NCBI RefSeq assembly: GCF_001552715.1
Contig: NZ_BCRS01000036.1
Span: forward strand, 1 to 39,240
Length of the DNA stretch: 39,240 bases
Origin: Mycolicibacterium vaccae NBRC 14118 = CIP 105934
GTDB lineage: Bacteria; Actinomycetota; Actinomycetes; Mycobacteriales; Mycobacteriaceae
Direction: 5' to 3'
This document shows positions 9,663 through 18,330 of this stretch, piece after piece. Both the position numbers and the translations under genes were made by a program. Numbering within the stretch: position 1 is the stretch's first letter; the number at the start of each line of letters is the position of its first letter. The notes beneath the pieces are model-generated. The model ran no database searches and had not been told where the DNA came from. It saw only the letters and a program-made list of their open reading frames with translations.

Positions 9663-10736
9663 ATGGGTACGCCGCTGCACGTGCGGGGCCGCGGTCTGCC
9701 CGACGGCGAGCCCGTCGAATGGTGGATCGCCGAGGGCGTGCTCAGCGCGGAACCGGTGGCGGGCGCCGAAACGGTCTTTGACGGCGGCTGGATCCTGCCG
9801 GGGCTGGTCGACGCGCATTGTCACGTCGGCCTGGGCGCTCACGGACCGGTCGAGTTGGATGAGGCGGCAGCGCAGGCCGAAACGGAGCGCGACGCCGGTG
9901 CGTTGCTGCTGCGCGACGCCGGTTCGCCGACCGACACCCGCAGCTTCGACGACCGCGCCGACCTGCCGCGCATCATTCGGGCGGGCCGCCACCTGGCCCG
10001 GCCGAAGCGGTACACGCGCGGCTTCGCCGCCGAGCTCGACGATCCGTGGGAGCTGCCCGACGCCGTCGCCGAACAGGCCCGGTGGGGCGACGGCTGGGTC
10101 AAGCTGGTGGGGGACTGGATCGACCGGGACACCGGGGATCTGGCGCCGCTGTGGTCCGACGACGTTCTGGTCGCAGCCATCGATGCCGCGCACGCCAACG
10201 GCGCACGGGTCACCGCGCACGTTTTCAGCGAGGACGCGCTGCCCGGTCTGATCACGGCAGGCATCGACTGCATCGAGCACGGCACCGGCCTGACCGAGGA
10301 CACGATCGACCTGATGGTCGAGCACGGCACGGCACTGGTGCCGACCCTGATCAACATCGAGAACTTCCCCGGCATCGCCGAGGGTGCGCACCGCTACCCG
10401 GCCTACCAGAAGCACATGCGTGCGCTGTACGAAACCTGTTCGGCCCGAATCGGTGCCGCTCACGAGGCGGGCGTGCCCATCTTTGCGGGCACCGACGCGG
10501 GCAGCGCGGTGGCCCACGGCCGCATCGCGGAGGAGGTCGATGCGCTCAAGGGCATCGGCATGTCGCCGACCGACGCGCTGGGCGCGGCGTGCTGGAACGC
10601 CCGGGAGTGGCTACGCCGACCGGGTCTGTCCCACGGCGCACCCGCGGATCTGGTGTGCCACACCGAGGATCCGCGTTCGGGCGCCGCAGTGCTGTCCGAT
10701 CCGGCGCTGGTGATCCTTCGCGGGGTCGTCTACTAG
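9663..10736 (+). CDS. Metal-dependent amidohydrolase
   Basis: The 357-aa TIM-barrel hydrolase of the amidohydrolase superfamily has the N-terminal β-sandwich strand ILPGLVDAHCHVG giving the HxH pair (His52, His54). It also has a Lys (147, GWVKLVGDW) at the place of the bridging carbamylated lysine, His186 (VTAHVFSE), His206 (CIEHGTG) and the catalytic Asp278 (FAGTDAGS). This layout resembles the imidazolonepropionase/prolidase-like branch. The substrate is unknown. It corresponds by position to M. tuberculosis Rv2915c beside ffh. It begins 3 bp after ffh, so expression is probably coupled, but a functional link to SRP is not evident. Confidence 0.85.
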   Translation: MGTPLHVRGRGLPDGEPVEWWIAEGVLSAEPVAGAETVFDGGWILPGLVDAHCHVGLGAHGPVELDEAAAQAETERDAGALLLRDAGSPTDTRSFDDRADLPRIIRAGRHLARPKRYTRGFAAELDDPWELPDAVAEQARWGDGWVKLVGDWIDRDTGDLAPLWSDDVLVAAIDAAHANGARVTAHVFSEDALPGLITAGIDCIEHGTGLTEDTIDLMVEHGTALVPTLINIENFPGIAEGAHRYPAYQKHMRALYETCSARIGAAHEAGVPIFAGTDAGSAVAHGRIAEEVDALKGIGMSPTDALGAACWNAREWLRRPGLSHGAPADLVCHTEDPRSGAAVLSDPALVILRGVVY

Positions 10737-10790
10737 TTGGGTGCCGGCATGGCGGTTTTCGGGGCCGATCTCCGCCACCTCGTCACCCAA
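10737..10790. terminator. Possible bidirectional terminator between convergent genes
   Basis: TTGGGTG (10737-10743) pairs with CACCCAA (10784-10790), and TGGCGG (10750-10755) pairs with CCGCCA (10772-10777). Two symmetrical 6-nt internal loops separate the helices. It fills the 71-bp gap between two convergent stop codons. There is no clear U-tract, so termination is inferred from placement and symmetry. Confidence 0.4.
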
Positions 10791-10807
10791 GCTGTCCCAA
10801 CGGGGAC

Positions 10808-11644
10808 CTAGGGTCGGCTGAACCCGTAGTCCAGCAGCCGGATCGCCTGGCCGTAGAGATCGCCGGTGCCGTACATCTGCACCACGACCAGCCGCCGGTT
10901 GCCGCGCTGCGCGGCCCCGACGTAGGTCTTGCGGGCCAGATTGGTGAAACCGGTCTTGCCGCCGAGGTTTCCGGGATACCGGGTGAGCAACTCGTTCTGG
11001 TTGTGCAGGGTCTTGCCGGGGAACGGCGCCGACGGTGACCGCATGATCTGGGCGATCAGCGGGTATTTCAGCGCCGCCCGCATGATCACCGCCAGATCGT
11101 GTGGCGTGGTGACCGATTCCCACCCCGGGCCGTCGAGCCCGGACGGCGAGGACGCCCTGGTGCCGCGCGCGCCGACCAGCGCGGCCTTGCGGTTCATCGC
11201 CGCGACGGCGACCCGCTGCCCACCGAGCATGTCGGCGAGCATGTTCGCCGCGTCGTTGCCCGACACCATCAGGATCGCCGAGACCAGTTGCGCGGTGGTG
11301 TAGGCCTGCCCGGGCTTGAGCCCGGCGCAGGAACATTCGACACGGGTGTGGGATTCGTTGGCGCGCGCGAAGTTGTCCGGCCGAAGGTGGTCGAGCACCG
11401 TCATCGCCAGCAGCACCTTGATCGTGCTGGCCGGGGCGTAGGCGCCGTAGGGGTCCTTGCTGGCCAGCACGTGGCCGGTGTCGAGGTCGGCCACCAGCCA
11501 GGCCTTGGCGGGCCCGTCCGGAAGTGGTTGGGCCGCAGCGGGTTCGGCCGCGGGCTGCGCTGCGCTCGGCGGCGCGACCGACAGCGAGGCGACGGGCAGC
11601 ATCGCGCTGAGGGCGAGCGCCAGCCCCGCGAGTCGTCTTCGCAC
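10808..11644 (-). CDS. D-alanyl-D-alanine carboxypeptidase, S11 family (second of tandem pair)
   Basis: This serine DD-carboxypeptidase trims the terminal D-Ala of peptidoglycan stem peptides outside the membrane. The 278-aa protein has an N-terminal signal peptide (residues ~1-29, cleavage near APPSAAQ). The three penicillin-binding motifs are intact: S73-T-I-K76, S128-G-N130 and K230-T-G232. It lacks the C-terminal PBP5 domain and amphipathic anchor, like the short mycobacterial DacB2 (Rv2911), its likely counterpart. The GTG start follows TAGCGT by six bases (bases 11651-11656 on this strand), predicting a leaderless message and so a promoter separate from the upstream paralogue. Confidence 0.93.
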   Translation of the reverse strand: MRRRLAGLALALSAMLPVASLSVAPPSAAQPAAEPAAAQPLPDGPAKAWLVADLDTGHVLASKDPYGAYAPASTIKVLLAMTVLDHLRPDNFARANESHTRVECSCAGLKPGQAYTTAQLVSAILMVSGNDAANMLADMLGGQRVAVAAMNRKAALVGARGTRASSPSGLDGPGWESVTTPHDLAVIMRAALKYPLIAQIMRSPSAPFPGKTLHNQNELLTRYPGNLGGKTGFTNLARKTYVGAAQRGNRRLVVVQMYGTGDLYGQAIRLLDYGFSRP

Positions 11645-11718
11645 GTGGCGACGCTATCCGCGTCAGGACTCGGTCAGCGCGCGATCAGGTCTCCATCGGG
11701 TATCGGAGCGTTTGAAAC

Positions 11719-12603
11719 TCAGAGTCGGCTGACGCCGGCGTGCGGGCCCAGCGCGAAACCCCAGTCGAGCAACGCGCCGGCCTGGTCCCAGTAGGTCGGG
11801 CCGCCCTCGGCGACCAGGCCGTACATCAGCGCGACCACCAGATGTCTGCCGCCGCGGTGGGCGCCGCCGACGTAGGTCTTGCGGGCCAGGTCGGTGTATC
11901 CGGTCTTGCCGCCGAACGCGCCCGGGTAGCGGTGCAGCAGTTCGTTCTGGTTGACCAGCACCACGTCGCCGCTCTTGGCCGGGAACACCGCGGTGGGTTG
12001 GGCGGTGATCTGCGCGAAGATCGGGTTGGCCATCGCGGCGCGGAAGATGGCGGCCAGGTCGTGCGGGGTGGACCGGATGTCGATCCCGGGCCCGTCGATA
12101 CCCGAGGGGGAGCCCGCGCTCGTGCCGTGGGCGCCGAGCATCGCGGCCTTGGCGTTCATCTTCTGCACCGCCACGTCGCGCCCGCCGAGCATCGTGGCCA
12201 GGGTGTTGGCGGCGTCGTTGCCCGACACCAGCAGCAGCCCCTCGAGCAGTTGGCGGGTGGTGTAGGTCCGGCCCGCAGCCACGCCGGCACAGTTGCACTC
12301 CACCCGGGTGTCGGCGTCGTTGGCCACGATCGTCGCGTCGAGCGGGAGTTCGTCGAGGACCACGGTGGCCAGCAGCACCTTGATGGTGCTGGCCGGGGCG
12401 TGCGCCTCGTGCTCACCGCGCGCGGCCAGCACTTCGCCGGTGTCCATGTCGGAAACGATCCAGGCCTGGGCGGGACCGTCGGGGATGGGGGTCGAACCGG
12501 CGGGCTGCACCACCCCGGTCACGGGTATGGCCGCGGCGGGCGCCGCCGGGACGGCGGCCAGCAGACACAGCACGGCACCGAGGCAGCGCAGGAGCCTGGT
12601 CAT
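11719..12603 (-). CDS. D-alanyl-D-alanine carboxypeptidase, S11 family (first of tandem pair)
   Basis: The 294-aa paralogue of the next gene has the same catalytic set: S72-T-I-K75, S127-G-N129 and K233-T-G235. A signal peptide covers ~1-25 (LLRCLGAVLCLLAAVPAAPAAA). I place the start at the internal ATG 12603 rather than 12648 because it gives a compact signal peptide with Arg at positions 3 and 6. The two proteins share long runs (PASTIKVLLA, VSGNDAAN, RKTYVG), so they arose by tandem duplication; the intergenic gap is 74 bp. Exported peptidoglycan-trimming enzyme; which copy is orthologous to M. tuberculosis dacB2 cannot be told here. Confidence 0.92.
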   Translation of the reverse strand: MTRLLRCLGAVLCLLAAVPAAPAAAIPVTGVVQPAGSTPIPDGPAQAWIVSDMDTGEVLAARGEHEAHAPASTIKVLLATVVLDELPLDATIVANDADTRVECNCAGVAAGRTYTTRQLLEGLLLVSGNDAANTLATMLGGRDVAVQKMNAKAAMLGAHGTSAGSPSGIDGPGIDIRSTPHDLAAIFRAAMANPIFAQITAQPTAVFPAKSGDVVLVNQNELLHRYPGAFGGKTGYTDLARKTYVGGAHRGGRHLVVALMYGLVAEGGPTYWDQAGALLDWGFALGPHAGVSRL

Positions 12604-12696
12604 GACGGCTGAGCCTAAACCGCGGCGGCCGAATTCGCCTGCCATCACACCCCAGCCTCCCCATACCGTCTATTCCGCGGCGGGAACGGCGGGATC

Positions 12697-13143
12697 GTGT
12701 TCAATCAATTCATGTTGAGCCTCGGGGAGATTTCGGACCGGCTGGAAATCCAGCAACTGCTGATCGACTACTCCACGGCGATCGACGGGAGGCGCTTCGA
12801 CGACTTGGACGCCGTCTTCACCGACGACGCCTACATCGACTATCGGGTGAGCGGCGGCGTGGACGGCCGGTTCCCGGAGGTCAAGGCCTGGCTGAAGGAG
12901 GTGCTCCCGAACTTCCCCGCCTACTACCACATGCTCGGCAACGTCGATGTGCGCCTCAGCGGGGACACCGCGACGTCGCGGGCCATCTGTTTCAACCCGA
13001 TGGTGATGGGCGCCGGCGAGGCCGGCACCTCTCCGCAGATCTATTTCGTCGGGATCTGGTACGTCGACGAGTTCGTCCGCACCGGGCAGGGCTGGCGGAT
13101 GAGCAGGCGCGTCGAGGAGAAGTGCTTCGACAAGCTGGTGTGA
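12697..13143 (+). CDS. SnoaL/NTF2-like protein
   Basis: The 148-aa α+β cone-fold protein opens with ISDRLEIQQLLIDYSTAID and has the family pattern of a helical hairpin, FTDDAYIDY, and C-terminal strands ending in GWRMSRRVEEK. Members include small isomerases, dehydratases and ligand-binding proteins; the reaction is unknown. It matches Rv2910c by position. Either GTG 12697 or ATG 12712 could be the start, and no strong ribosome-binding site decides it. It converges on a second SnoaL-like gene with only 6 bp between the stops. Confidence 0.78.
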   Translation: MFNQFMLSLGEISDRLEIQQLLIDYSTAIDGRRFDDLDAVFTDDAYIDYRVSGGVDGRFPEVKAWLKEVLPNFPAYYHMLGNVDVRLSGDTATSRAICFNPMVMGAGEAGTSPQIYFVGIWYVDEFVRTGQGWRMSRRVEEKCFDKLV

Positions 13144-13149
13144 GCCCGC

Positions 13150-13644
13150 TCAGCGCGTGAGCAGGCGCCCGATCCGGCCCGCGGCGCGCTTCATCCGGTC
13201 GGACACGTACACCGAGACCGCGACGTTGAAGATGTCCTCGCGCAGGCGGGTCAGGGTCGACGAGGTGATCAGCCAGCTCTCGTCGACCTTCTGGTAGGTC
13301 TCCCGGTAATGGCCGTAGCCGCGCAGGTTGATCCCGGGGCCCAGCCGGACCACGTCTTCGAGCGCCCACACCGCGCGCGCGGTGGTGGGGGAGGTCAGCT
13401 CGATCTCCGGGGCGTGCACCTGGTGCACGGTGGCGCGGTCGCCGAGGCTCTTACGGGTGAACGCGACGAACTCGTCGGCCCCGGTGATCACCTTGCCGCC
13501 GGCCTGGGTGGTGTCACTGTGCAGGTCGTCGGCGAACAGCGACCGCCATCCGTCCCAGTCCTTGGTGTCCAGATATCTGCAGTAGCGCGCCTTCAGCTGC
13601 TTGAGGGCCTCGATCTCCGTCAACGCCGCCGCGGTGTCCGTCAT
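13150..13644 (-). CDS. SnoaL/NTF2-like protein
   Basis: The 164-aa protein has the SnoaL-like start (LTEIEALKQLKARYCRYLDTK, then DWDGWRSLFADDL) typical of the SnoaL_4 group, and the strand pairs TARAVWALEDVV and GYGHYRETYQKVDESW. Residues matching ring hydroxylation or isomerisation enzymes cannot be assigned. I use ATG 13644 instead of the frame's earliest start because homology begins there. It is divergent from mgtE across 90 bp and convergent with the preceding SnoaL gene. The two share only the fold, not obvious identity, so a recent inverted duplication is unlikely. Confidence 0.78.
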   Translation of the reverse strand: MTDTAAALTEIEALKQLKARYCRYLDTKDWDGWRSLFADDLHSDTTQAGGKVITGADEFVAFTRKSLGDRATVHQVHAPEIELTSPTTARAVWALEDVVRLGPGINLRGYGHYRETYQKVDESWLITSSTLTRLREDIFNVAVSVYVSDRMKRAAGRIGRLLTR

Positions 13645-13734
13645 CCGTGCAGCGTGACAGCAACGCTCGCCGCAGTAAACCGACGGCGTTCGGTGACCGG
13701 TCATTCACCCCGATGGTGTACAGGTATCCACGAG

Positions 13735-15093
13735 ATGACCGACATGACTGCGCGACCCTCGGAAGACCAGCTCAAGCAGATTCTGCGGGCGCTGGACGAT
13801 CTCGACCTGCCGGCGCTGACCGCCTCGCTGCGCGGGTTGTCGACGATCCAGGTCGTCGACGTGCTGGAACGGCTGGACCGGCAGGAACAGGCGGTGCTGT
13901 ACCGGGTGCTGCCCAAGGACCGGGCTCTCGAGGTTTTCGAGATGCTCGACGCGAGCCTGCAGCGCGACCTGCTCGGCGGTCTCCAGGACGACGCGGTGGC
14001 CGCACTGTTCGCCGACCTGGATCCCGACGACCGGGTGGAACTGCTCGACGAGCTGCCGGCGACCGTGGCGGCGCGCCTGCTGCACGGGTTGCCGTCCGGC
14101 GAACGGGAACTGACCGCCGCGATGCTCGGCTATCCGCAGCGGTCGATCGGCCGCCGGATGAGCCCGGAGTTCGTGTCGGTGCGTCCGACGATGACGACGG
14201 CCGAGGCGCTGACCCGGGTGACGGCGAGGCTGGAGGACGCGGAGACGGTCTACACGCTGCCGGTGGTCGACGAGCACCGGATCCTCATCGGCGTGGTCAG
14301 CCTGCGCCGGTTGCTCGCCGCCGCCCCCGGGACGACGGTGGCCGAGGTGATGAGCGCCCCGCACTGGGCGCGCGCCACCGAAGCCGCCGAGACCGCCGCA
14401 CGGCGCTGCGCCGACCTGAGGATGCTGGCGCTACCGGTGGTCGACAGCGAGACGCGCCTGGTCGGCATCCTCACCGTCGACGACGCGCTGCAGATCCTGG
14501 AGACCGCCGAATCCGAGGACCAGGCCCGCATCAGCGGCACCGAGCCGCTGCGCCGGCCCTACCTCACCGCTCCGGTGATCAGCCTGGTCCGGTCCCGCGT
14601 GGTCTGGCTGCTGGTGCTCGCGGTCGGCGCGACGCTGACGGTGCAGGTACTCGAGGTGTTCGAGGCCACACTGGCCCAGATGGTCACGCTCGCACTGTTC
14701 GTGCCGCTGCTGATCGGCACCGGCGGGAACACCGGGAACCAGGCCGCCACCACGGTGACCCGGGCCCTGGCCCTCGGCGATGTCAGGCCCCGCGACCTGG
14801 GCAAGGTGCTGTTCCGTGAGCTGCGGGTCGGGTTGTCGCTGGGACTGCTGCTCGGCGGTCTGGCGTTCGTGGTGACCAGCCTGATCTACAACACCTCCAT
14901 CGGTGCGGTGATCGGGTTGACGCTGGTCAGCCTGTGCACGATGGCCGCGGCCGTCGGGGGTGCGATGCCGTTGATCGCCCGCTCGATCCGGGTCGATCCC
15001 GCGGTGTTCTCGAACCCGTTCATCTCGACGTTCGTCGACGCGACAGGACTGCTGATCTACTTCCTGATCGCCAAGGCGGTCCTGGGCATCTGA
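13735..15093 (+). CDS. mgtE: Magnesium transporter MgtE
   Basis: This homodimeric Mg2+ channel is gated by its own cytoplasmic Mg2+ sensor. The protein is 452 aa, standard length. The MgtE N domain of helical repeats (~10-135, with LLDELPATVAARLLHGL) comes first, then two CBS domains (~140-260; LPVVDEHRILIGVVSL and LPVVDSETRLVGILTV). Five membrane helices (~285-450) include the hallmark LLIGTGGNTGNQAATT near 325. The ATG at 13735 and an ATG three codons later are both possible. It stands between the SnoaL genes and rpsP, where M. tuberculosis has no mgtE. No M-box riboswitch is recognisable in the 90-bp leader. Confidence 0.94.
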   Translation: MTDMTARPSEDQLKQILRALDDLDLPALTASLRGLSTIQVVDVLERLDRQEQAVLYRVLPKDRALEVFEMLDASLQRDLLGGLQDDAVAALFADLDPDDRVELLDELPATVAARLLHGLPSGERELTAAMLGYPQRSIGRRMSPEFVSVRPTMTTAEALTRVTARLEDAETVYTLPVVDEHRILIGVVSLRRLLAAAPGTTVAEVMSAPHWARATEAAETAARRCADLRMLALPVVDSETRLVGILTVDDALQILETAESEDQARISGTEPLRRPYLTAPVISLVRSRVVWLLVLAVGATLTVQVLEVFEATLAQMVTLALFVPLLIGTGGNTGNQAATTVTRALALGDVRPRDLGKVLFRELRVGLSLGLLLGGLAFVVTSLIYNTSIGAVIGLTLVSLCTMAAAVGGAMPLIARSIRVDPAVFSNPFISTFVDATGLLIYFLIAKAVLGI

Positions 15094-15098
15094 GCGCG

Positions 15099-15143
15099 AT
15101 TTCCGCAGCACCCGCGTGTTCTGGCACAATGGGCGGCTGTCTG
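15099..15143 (+). promoter_or_regulatory. rpsP operon promoter with element shared with rplS
   Basis: ATTTC (15099-15103), 16 nt, then TCTGGCACAAT (15120-15130, extended -10 TGG-CACAAT) and GGGCGGCTGTCTG (15131-15143). The rplS promoter repeats this with identical spacing. Transcription would start near 15137, leaving a leader of about 120 nt before the rpsP ATG. Nothing else is visible in the 165-bp gap. Confidence 0.6.
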
Positions 15144-15258
15144 CCGCAGGACTCCGGCTCTGCGTCGGTCACACGCGTAAGGCAAAACCGGGTCCCGGCA
15201 TCCCGCCGGAGATCGCTCGAATTGCAAACGCGGCAATCACAGGAGAGAACGCTCAACC

Positions 15259-15741
15259 ATGGCTGTCAAGATCAAGCTCGCCCGCTTCGGCAAGATCCGC
15301 AATCCCCAGTACCGCATCGCCGTCGCCGATGCCCGCAACCGCCGCGACGGTCGCGCCATCGAGGTCATCGGCCGGTACCACCCGAAGGAAGATCCGAGCG
15401 TCATCGAGATCGACTCCGAGCGCGCACAGTACTGGCTGGGCGTCGGTGCCCAGCCCACCGAGCCTGTGCTGCAGCTGCTGAAGATCACCGGTGACTGGCA
15501 GAAGTTCAAGGGTCTGCCCGGCGCCGAGGGCACGCTGAAGGTCAAGGAGCCCAAGCCTTCCAAGCTGGATCTCTTCAACGCCGCACTCGCCGAGGCCGAG
15601 GGTGGCCCGTCCACCGCCGCGACCACGCCGAAGAAGAAGAAGGCCGCCGCCAAGAAGGACGAGTCCGCCGAGGCTGAGGCGCCCGCCGAGGCTCCGGCCG
15701 AGGACAAGGCCGCCGAGTCCGACGCCCCCGCTGCCGAATGA
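15259..15741 (+). CDS. rpsP: 30S ribosomal protein S16
   Basis: This small-subunit protein is needed for 30S assembly. The first ~85 residues are the conserved S16 fold ([20 protein letters not shown], then GRYHPKEDP and [13 protein letters not shown]). The remaining ~75 residues are an Ala/Lys/Glu-rich tail, usual in actinobacteria and absent from E. coli S16. AGGAGAG precedes the ATG. It heads the operon rpsP-khpA-rimM-trmD and overlaps khpA by 4 bp (ATGA). Confidence 0.98.
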   Translation: MAVKIKLARFGKIRNPQYRIAVADARNRRDGRAIEVIGRYHPKEDPSVIEIDSERAQYWLGVGAQPTEPVLQLLKITGDWQKFKGLPGAEGTLKVKEPKPSKLDLFNAALAEAEGGPSTAATTPKKKKAAAKKDESAEAEAPAEAPAEDKAAESDAPAAE

Positions 15742-15980
15742 GTTCGGTCGTCGTCGACGCCGTGGAGCACCTGGTCCGCGGAATCGTCGACAATCCTGAC
15801 GACGTCCGCGTGGACATGGTGACCAATCGCCGCGGCCGCACCGTGGAGGTGCACGTGCACCCCGACGACCTGGGCAAGGTCATCGGGCGCGGTGGTCGCA
15901 CCGCGACCGCACTGCGCACCCTGGTGGCGGGCATCGGCGGTCGCGGGATCCGCGTCGACGTGGTGGACACCGACCAGTAG
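15738..15980 (+). CDS. khpA: KH-domain RNA-binding protein (KhpA type)
   Basis: The 80-aa single KH domain has the GxxG loop in the form [16 protein letters not shown] (residues ~53-68). KhpA proteins bind RNA broadly, usually with KhpB, and affect cell elongation and division in Gram-positive bacteria. Placement between rpsP and rimM is the conserved position in Firmicutes and Actinobacteria (Rv2908c in M. tuberculosis). Its ATG overlaps the rpsP stop, so translation is coupled. Confidence 0.94.
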   Translation: MSSVVVDAVEHLVRGIVDNPDDVRVDMVTNRRGRTVEVHVHPDDLGKVIGRGGRTATALRTLVAGIGGRGIRVDVVDTDQ

Positions 15981-15991
15981 CGTCGCGCCAG

Positions 15992-16513
15992 ATGGACCTT
16001 GTTGTCGGGCGCGTGGTCAAGGCGCACGGCGTCACCGGCGAACTTTCCGTCGATGTCCGCACCGACGACCCCGAGGGTCGTTTCGTGGCGGGTGCAGTGC
16101 TGCGCGGCCGCCCTTCGCGGGGCGGCGGCGCAGAACGCGCCTACGTCATCGAATCGGTGCGGCCCCACGGGGACCGCGTGCTGGTGCGCCTGCAGGGGGT
16201 CGGGGACCGCAATGCCGCCGACGCGTTGCGGGGCACCCTGTTTCTGGTCGACTCGGGTGATCTGCCCCCGATCGACGACCCCGACGAGTTCTACGACCAC
16301 CAGCTCGAGGGCATGACCGTCACCACCACCGACGGCCGGTCCCTGGGCGCGGTGGCGGAGGTGTTGCACACTGCCGCGGGCGAACTGCTGGCCGTGCGCG
16401 ATTCCGAGGGCGCCGAGGTGCTGGTGCCGTTCGTGTCGGCGATCGTGGTGTCGGTGTCGTTGGCGGACAACGCGATCGAGATCGATCCGCCCGAGGGTCT
16501 GCTCGATCTGTAG
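15992..16513 (+). CDS. rimM: 16S rRNA processing/maturation factor RimM
   Basis: RimM binds S19 and helps mature the 30S head domain. The 173-aa protein has the N-terminal β-barrel ([19 protein letters not shown]), the linker with [12 protein letters not shown], and the C-terminal PRC-barrel ([17 protein letters not shown], then [11 protein letters not shown]). The start is 11 bp after khpA and the end is 13 bp before trmD, one operon. Canonical in length and motifs. Confidence 0.96.
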   Translation: MDLVVGRVVKAHGVTGELSVDVRTDDPEGRFVAGAVLRGRPSRGGGAERAYVIESVRPHGDRVLVRLQGVGDRNAADALRGTLFLVDSGDLPPIDDPDEFYDHQLEGMTVTTTDGRSLGAVAEVLHTAAGELLAVRDSEGAEVLVPFVSAIVVSVSLADNAIEIDPPEGLLDL

Positions 16514-16526
16514 GGATGCGGAGCCC

Positions 16527-17249
16527 GTGAAGATTGATGTCGTCACCATCTTCCCCGCGTTCCTGGACGCGCTGCGGCAGTCGTTGCCCGGCAGGGCCAT
16601 CGATGCGGGGATCGTCGAACTGGCCGTGCACGATCTGCGCGACTGGACCCACGACGTGCACCGTTCCGTGGACGACTCGCCGTACGGCGGGGGACCGGGA
16701 ATGGTGATGAAGGCGCCGGTGTGGGGCCCGGCGCTGGACCAGATCTGTTCTGAGGAAACCCTTCTCGTGGTGCCGACGCCGGCCGGGCGGCTGTTCGACC
16801 AGGCCACTGCGCAGCGCTGGTCGGGCGAACGGCACCTGGTGTTCGCCTGCGGCCGCTACGAGGGAATCGACCAGCGGGTGATCGACGACGCGGCCAGGCG
16901 GATGCGGGTGGAAGAGGTCTCGATCGGCGACTACGTGCTGCCCGGCGGCGAGTCGGCGGCGGTGGTGATGATCGAGGCGGTGGTCCGGCTGCTGCCCGAT
17001 GTCCTCGGCAATCCGGCCTCGCACCAGGACGATTCGCACTCCGAACTCGTCGGGGGCCTGCTGGAGGGGCCCAGTTACACACGCCCGGCGAGCTGGCGTG
17101 GACTCGACGTCCCCGAGGTGTTGCGCTCGGGCGACCATGCGCGGATCGCGCAGTGGCGCCGCGAACAGGGACTGCAGCGCACGCGGGAGCGCCGCCCCGA
17201 TCTACTGCTCAAGACCGACGTGCTCAAGACCGACGGGCCGCAGGCCTAG
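16527..17249 (+). CDS. trmD: tRNA (guanine37-N1)-methyltransferase
   Basis: TrmD methylates G37 next to the anticodon using S-adenosylmethionine, preventing +1 frameshifting. The 240-aa SPOUT protein begins [14 protein letters not shown]. It contains [11 protein letters not shown], the knot motifs [13 protein letters not shown] (~112-124) and [14 protein letters not shown] (~130-143), and the C-terminal helical domain with [17 protein letters not shown] start. The stop lies two bases from the convergent lppW stop. Confidence 0.97.
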   Translation: MKIDVVTIFPAFLDALRQSLPGRAIDAGIVELAVHDLRDWTHDVHRSVDDSPYGGGPGMVMKAPVWGPALDQICSEETLLVVPTPAGRLFDQATAQRWSGERHLVFACGRYEGIDQRVIDDAARRMRVEEVSIGDYVLPGGESAAVVMIEAVVRLLPDVLGNPASHQDDSHSELVGGLLEGPSYTRPASWRGLDVPEVLRSGDHARIAQWRREQGLQRTRERRPDLLLKTDVLKTDGPQA

Positions 17250-17251
17250 GC

Positions 17252-18190
17252 CTAGATCCGGCCTCCGGGGAACATGGTCTTGACGGCGTCGGTGATGGTC
17301 CGGCGGGCGACCTCGTCGTCGGCGGCCTGCATCGACCCGATCACCATCACGTAGCGGTCGGCGGTGCCGATCACCCCGGTCGACAGATGCATCCAGTCCG
17401 CGCCGACGCAGCACATCCATCCCTGCTTCACGGCGACCCGTTCGGCGAACAGGCCCTCCGGGATGCCGAACCGCTGCGGGTACACGCCGCCGGGCACCAT
17501 CCCGTCCGGCGCGGTCGGGGTCGACGCGGCGAGATTCGACATGATGATGTCCACCTGTTCGCGCGGCAGGCCGCCCGCTCCGGAGAGCAGCATGTCGTAG
17601 TAGCGGACGAGGTCGGTGGCGGTGCTGATGGTGTTGAACCAGCGCCCGTTGCCCGGCCGTCTGGTCGACGACAATCCGTAGCGCTCGACGACGCGGTCGA
17701 CGATCGCGCTTCTGCCGCTGCGATTCCAGAACACCTCGGCGGCGCTGTCGTCGGAGGACCGAAGCATGACGTCCAGCGAATCGCGGTCGTCGGGGGACAG
17801 GTCGGTCTTGCCCTCGGCGACCTGGAGCAGCAGGTCGTCGGCGATGAACAACTTGACCACGGACGCGATCGCGATGCTTCTGTCGTTTCCGTTGGTGATC
17901 AGTTGACCGGTGTTGCGGTCCAGGACCGCGGTGGTGATCTCGGCGCCGGCGTCGGCGGCCTCCGCGGTGGCCAGCACCGCGCGGTCGGTCAACCCGGAGA
18001 AGGCGGCGGGGGGTTCGTCGGGAGGCGCCTCGGGGAGCGGGGCCATGGTGCCCAGCGGCGCCACCACGGTCAGGTGCGGGCCGCTCGAGACCGCAGGCGT
18101 TCCGTTGCCCGTTGCCGAGCATCCGACCAGGGCGGATACCGCGGCGGTCAGCAGTGCGGCGGTCCTGAACAGCCGTGACGGCTGTCGCAT
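17252..18190 (-). CDS. lppW: LppW-like lipoprotein with a β-lactamase fold
   Basis: The 312-aa lipoprotein has a signal peptide with lipobox LVGC (Cys24). The mature part looks like a class A β-lactamase/DD-peptidase: S110-V-V-K113 matches SxxK, and RSSDDSAAEVFW (~144-155) stands where SxN/SDN sits. K255-Q-G257 replaces the usual KTG. The altered third motif and the flanking WMCC leave catalytic activity open; it may be a degenerate or different serine hydrolase. ATG 18190 is preceded by GGAGGAAG on this strand. It faces away from rplS, and its 5' leader contains a perfect inverted repeat. It matches Rv2905 by position. Confidence 0.85.
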   Translation of the reverse strand: MRQPSRLFRTAALLTAAVSALVGCSATGNGTPAVSSGPHLTVVAPLGTMAPLPEAPPDEPPAAFSGLTDRAVLATAEAADAGAEITTAVLDRNTGQLITNGNDRSIAIASVVKLFIADDLLLQVAEGKTDLSPDDRDSLDVMLRSSDDSAAEVFWNRSGRSAIVDRVVERYGLSSTRRPGNGRWFNTISTATDLVRYYDMLLSGAGGLPREQVDIIMSNLAASTPTAPDGMVPGGVYPQRFGIPEGLFAERVAVKQGWMCCVGADWMHLSTGVIGTADRYVMVIGSMQAADDEVARRTITDAVKTMFPGGRI

Positions 18191-18217
18191 CGTGCTTCCT
18201 CCAGAATCTGTGGGCCG

Positions 18218-18243
18218 ACGCTGTCCCGGAATGCGGACAGCGT
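18218..18243 (-). promoter_or_regulatory. 9-bp inverted repeat in the lppW leader
   Basis: ACGCTGTCC (18218-18226) and GGACAGCGT (18235-18243) are perfect inverted copies separated by 8 bases. A -10-like TATACC (reverse strand of 18257-18262) would place the mRNA 5' end next to it. It is either a terminal RNA hairpin or a protein operator. Confidence 0.5.
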
Positions 18244-18330
18244 GGCGCGGCTGCCCGGTATAGAAAGGGTAGACCGTCTGTACTCGCTGCGCCTGCCTCG
18301 AACCCCGGCCCATAGGGCGGTGGCCACCGG

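Noticed and set aside
13690..13710. Short inverted repeat GGTGA-N8-TCACC between the SnoaL gene and mgtE as an Mg2+ riboswitch.
   Set aside because: Five-base arms only and no M-box features; probably chance.
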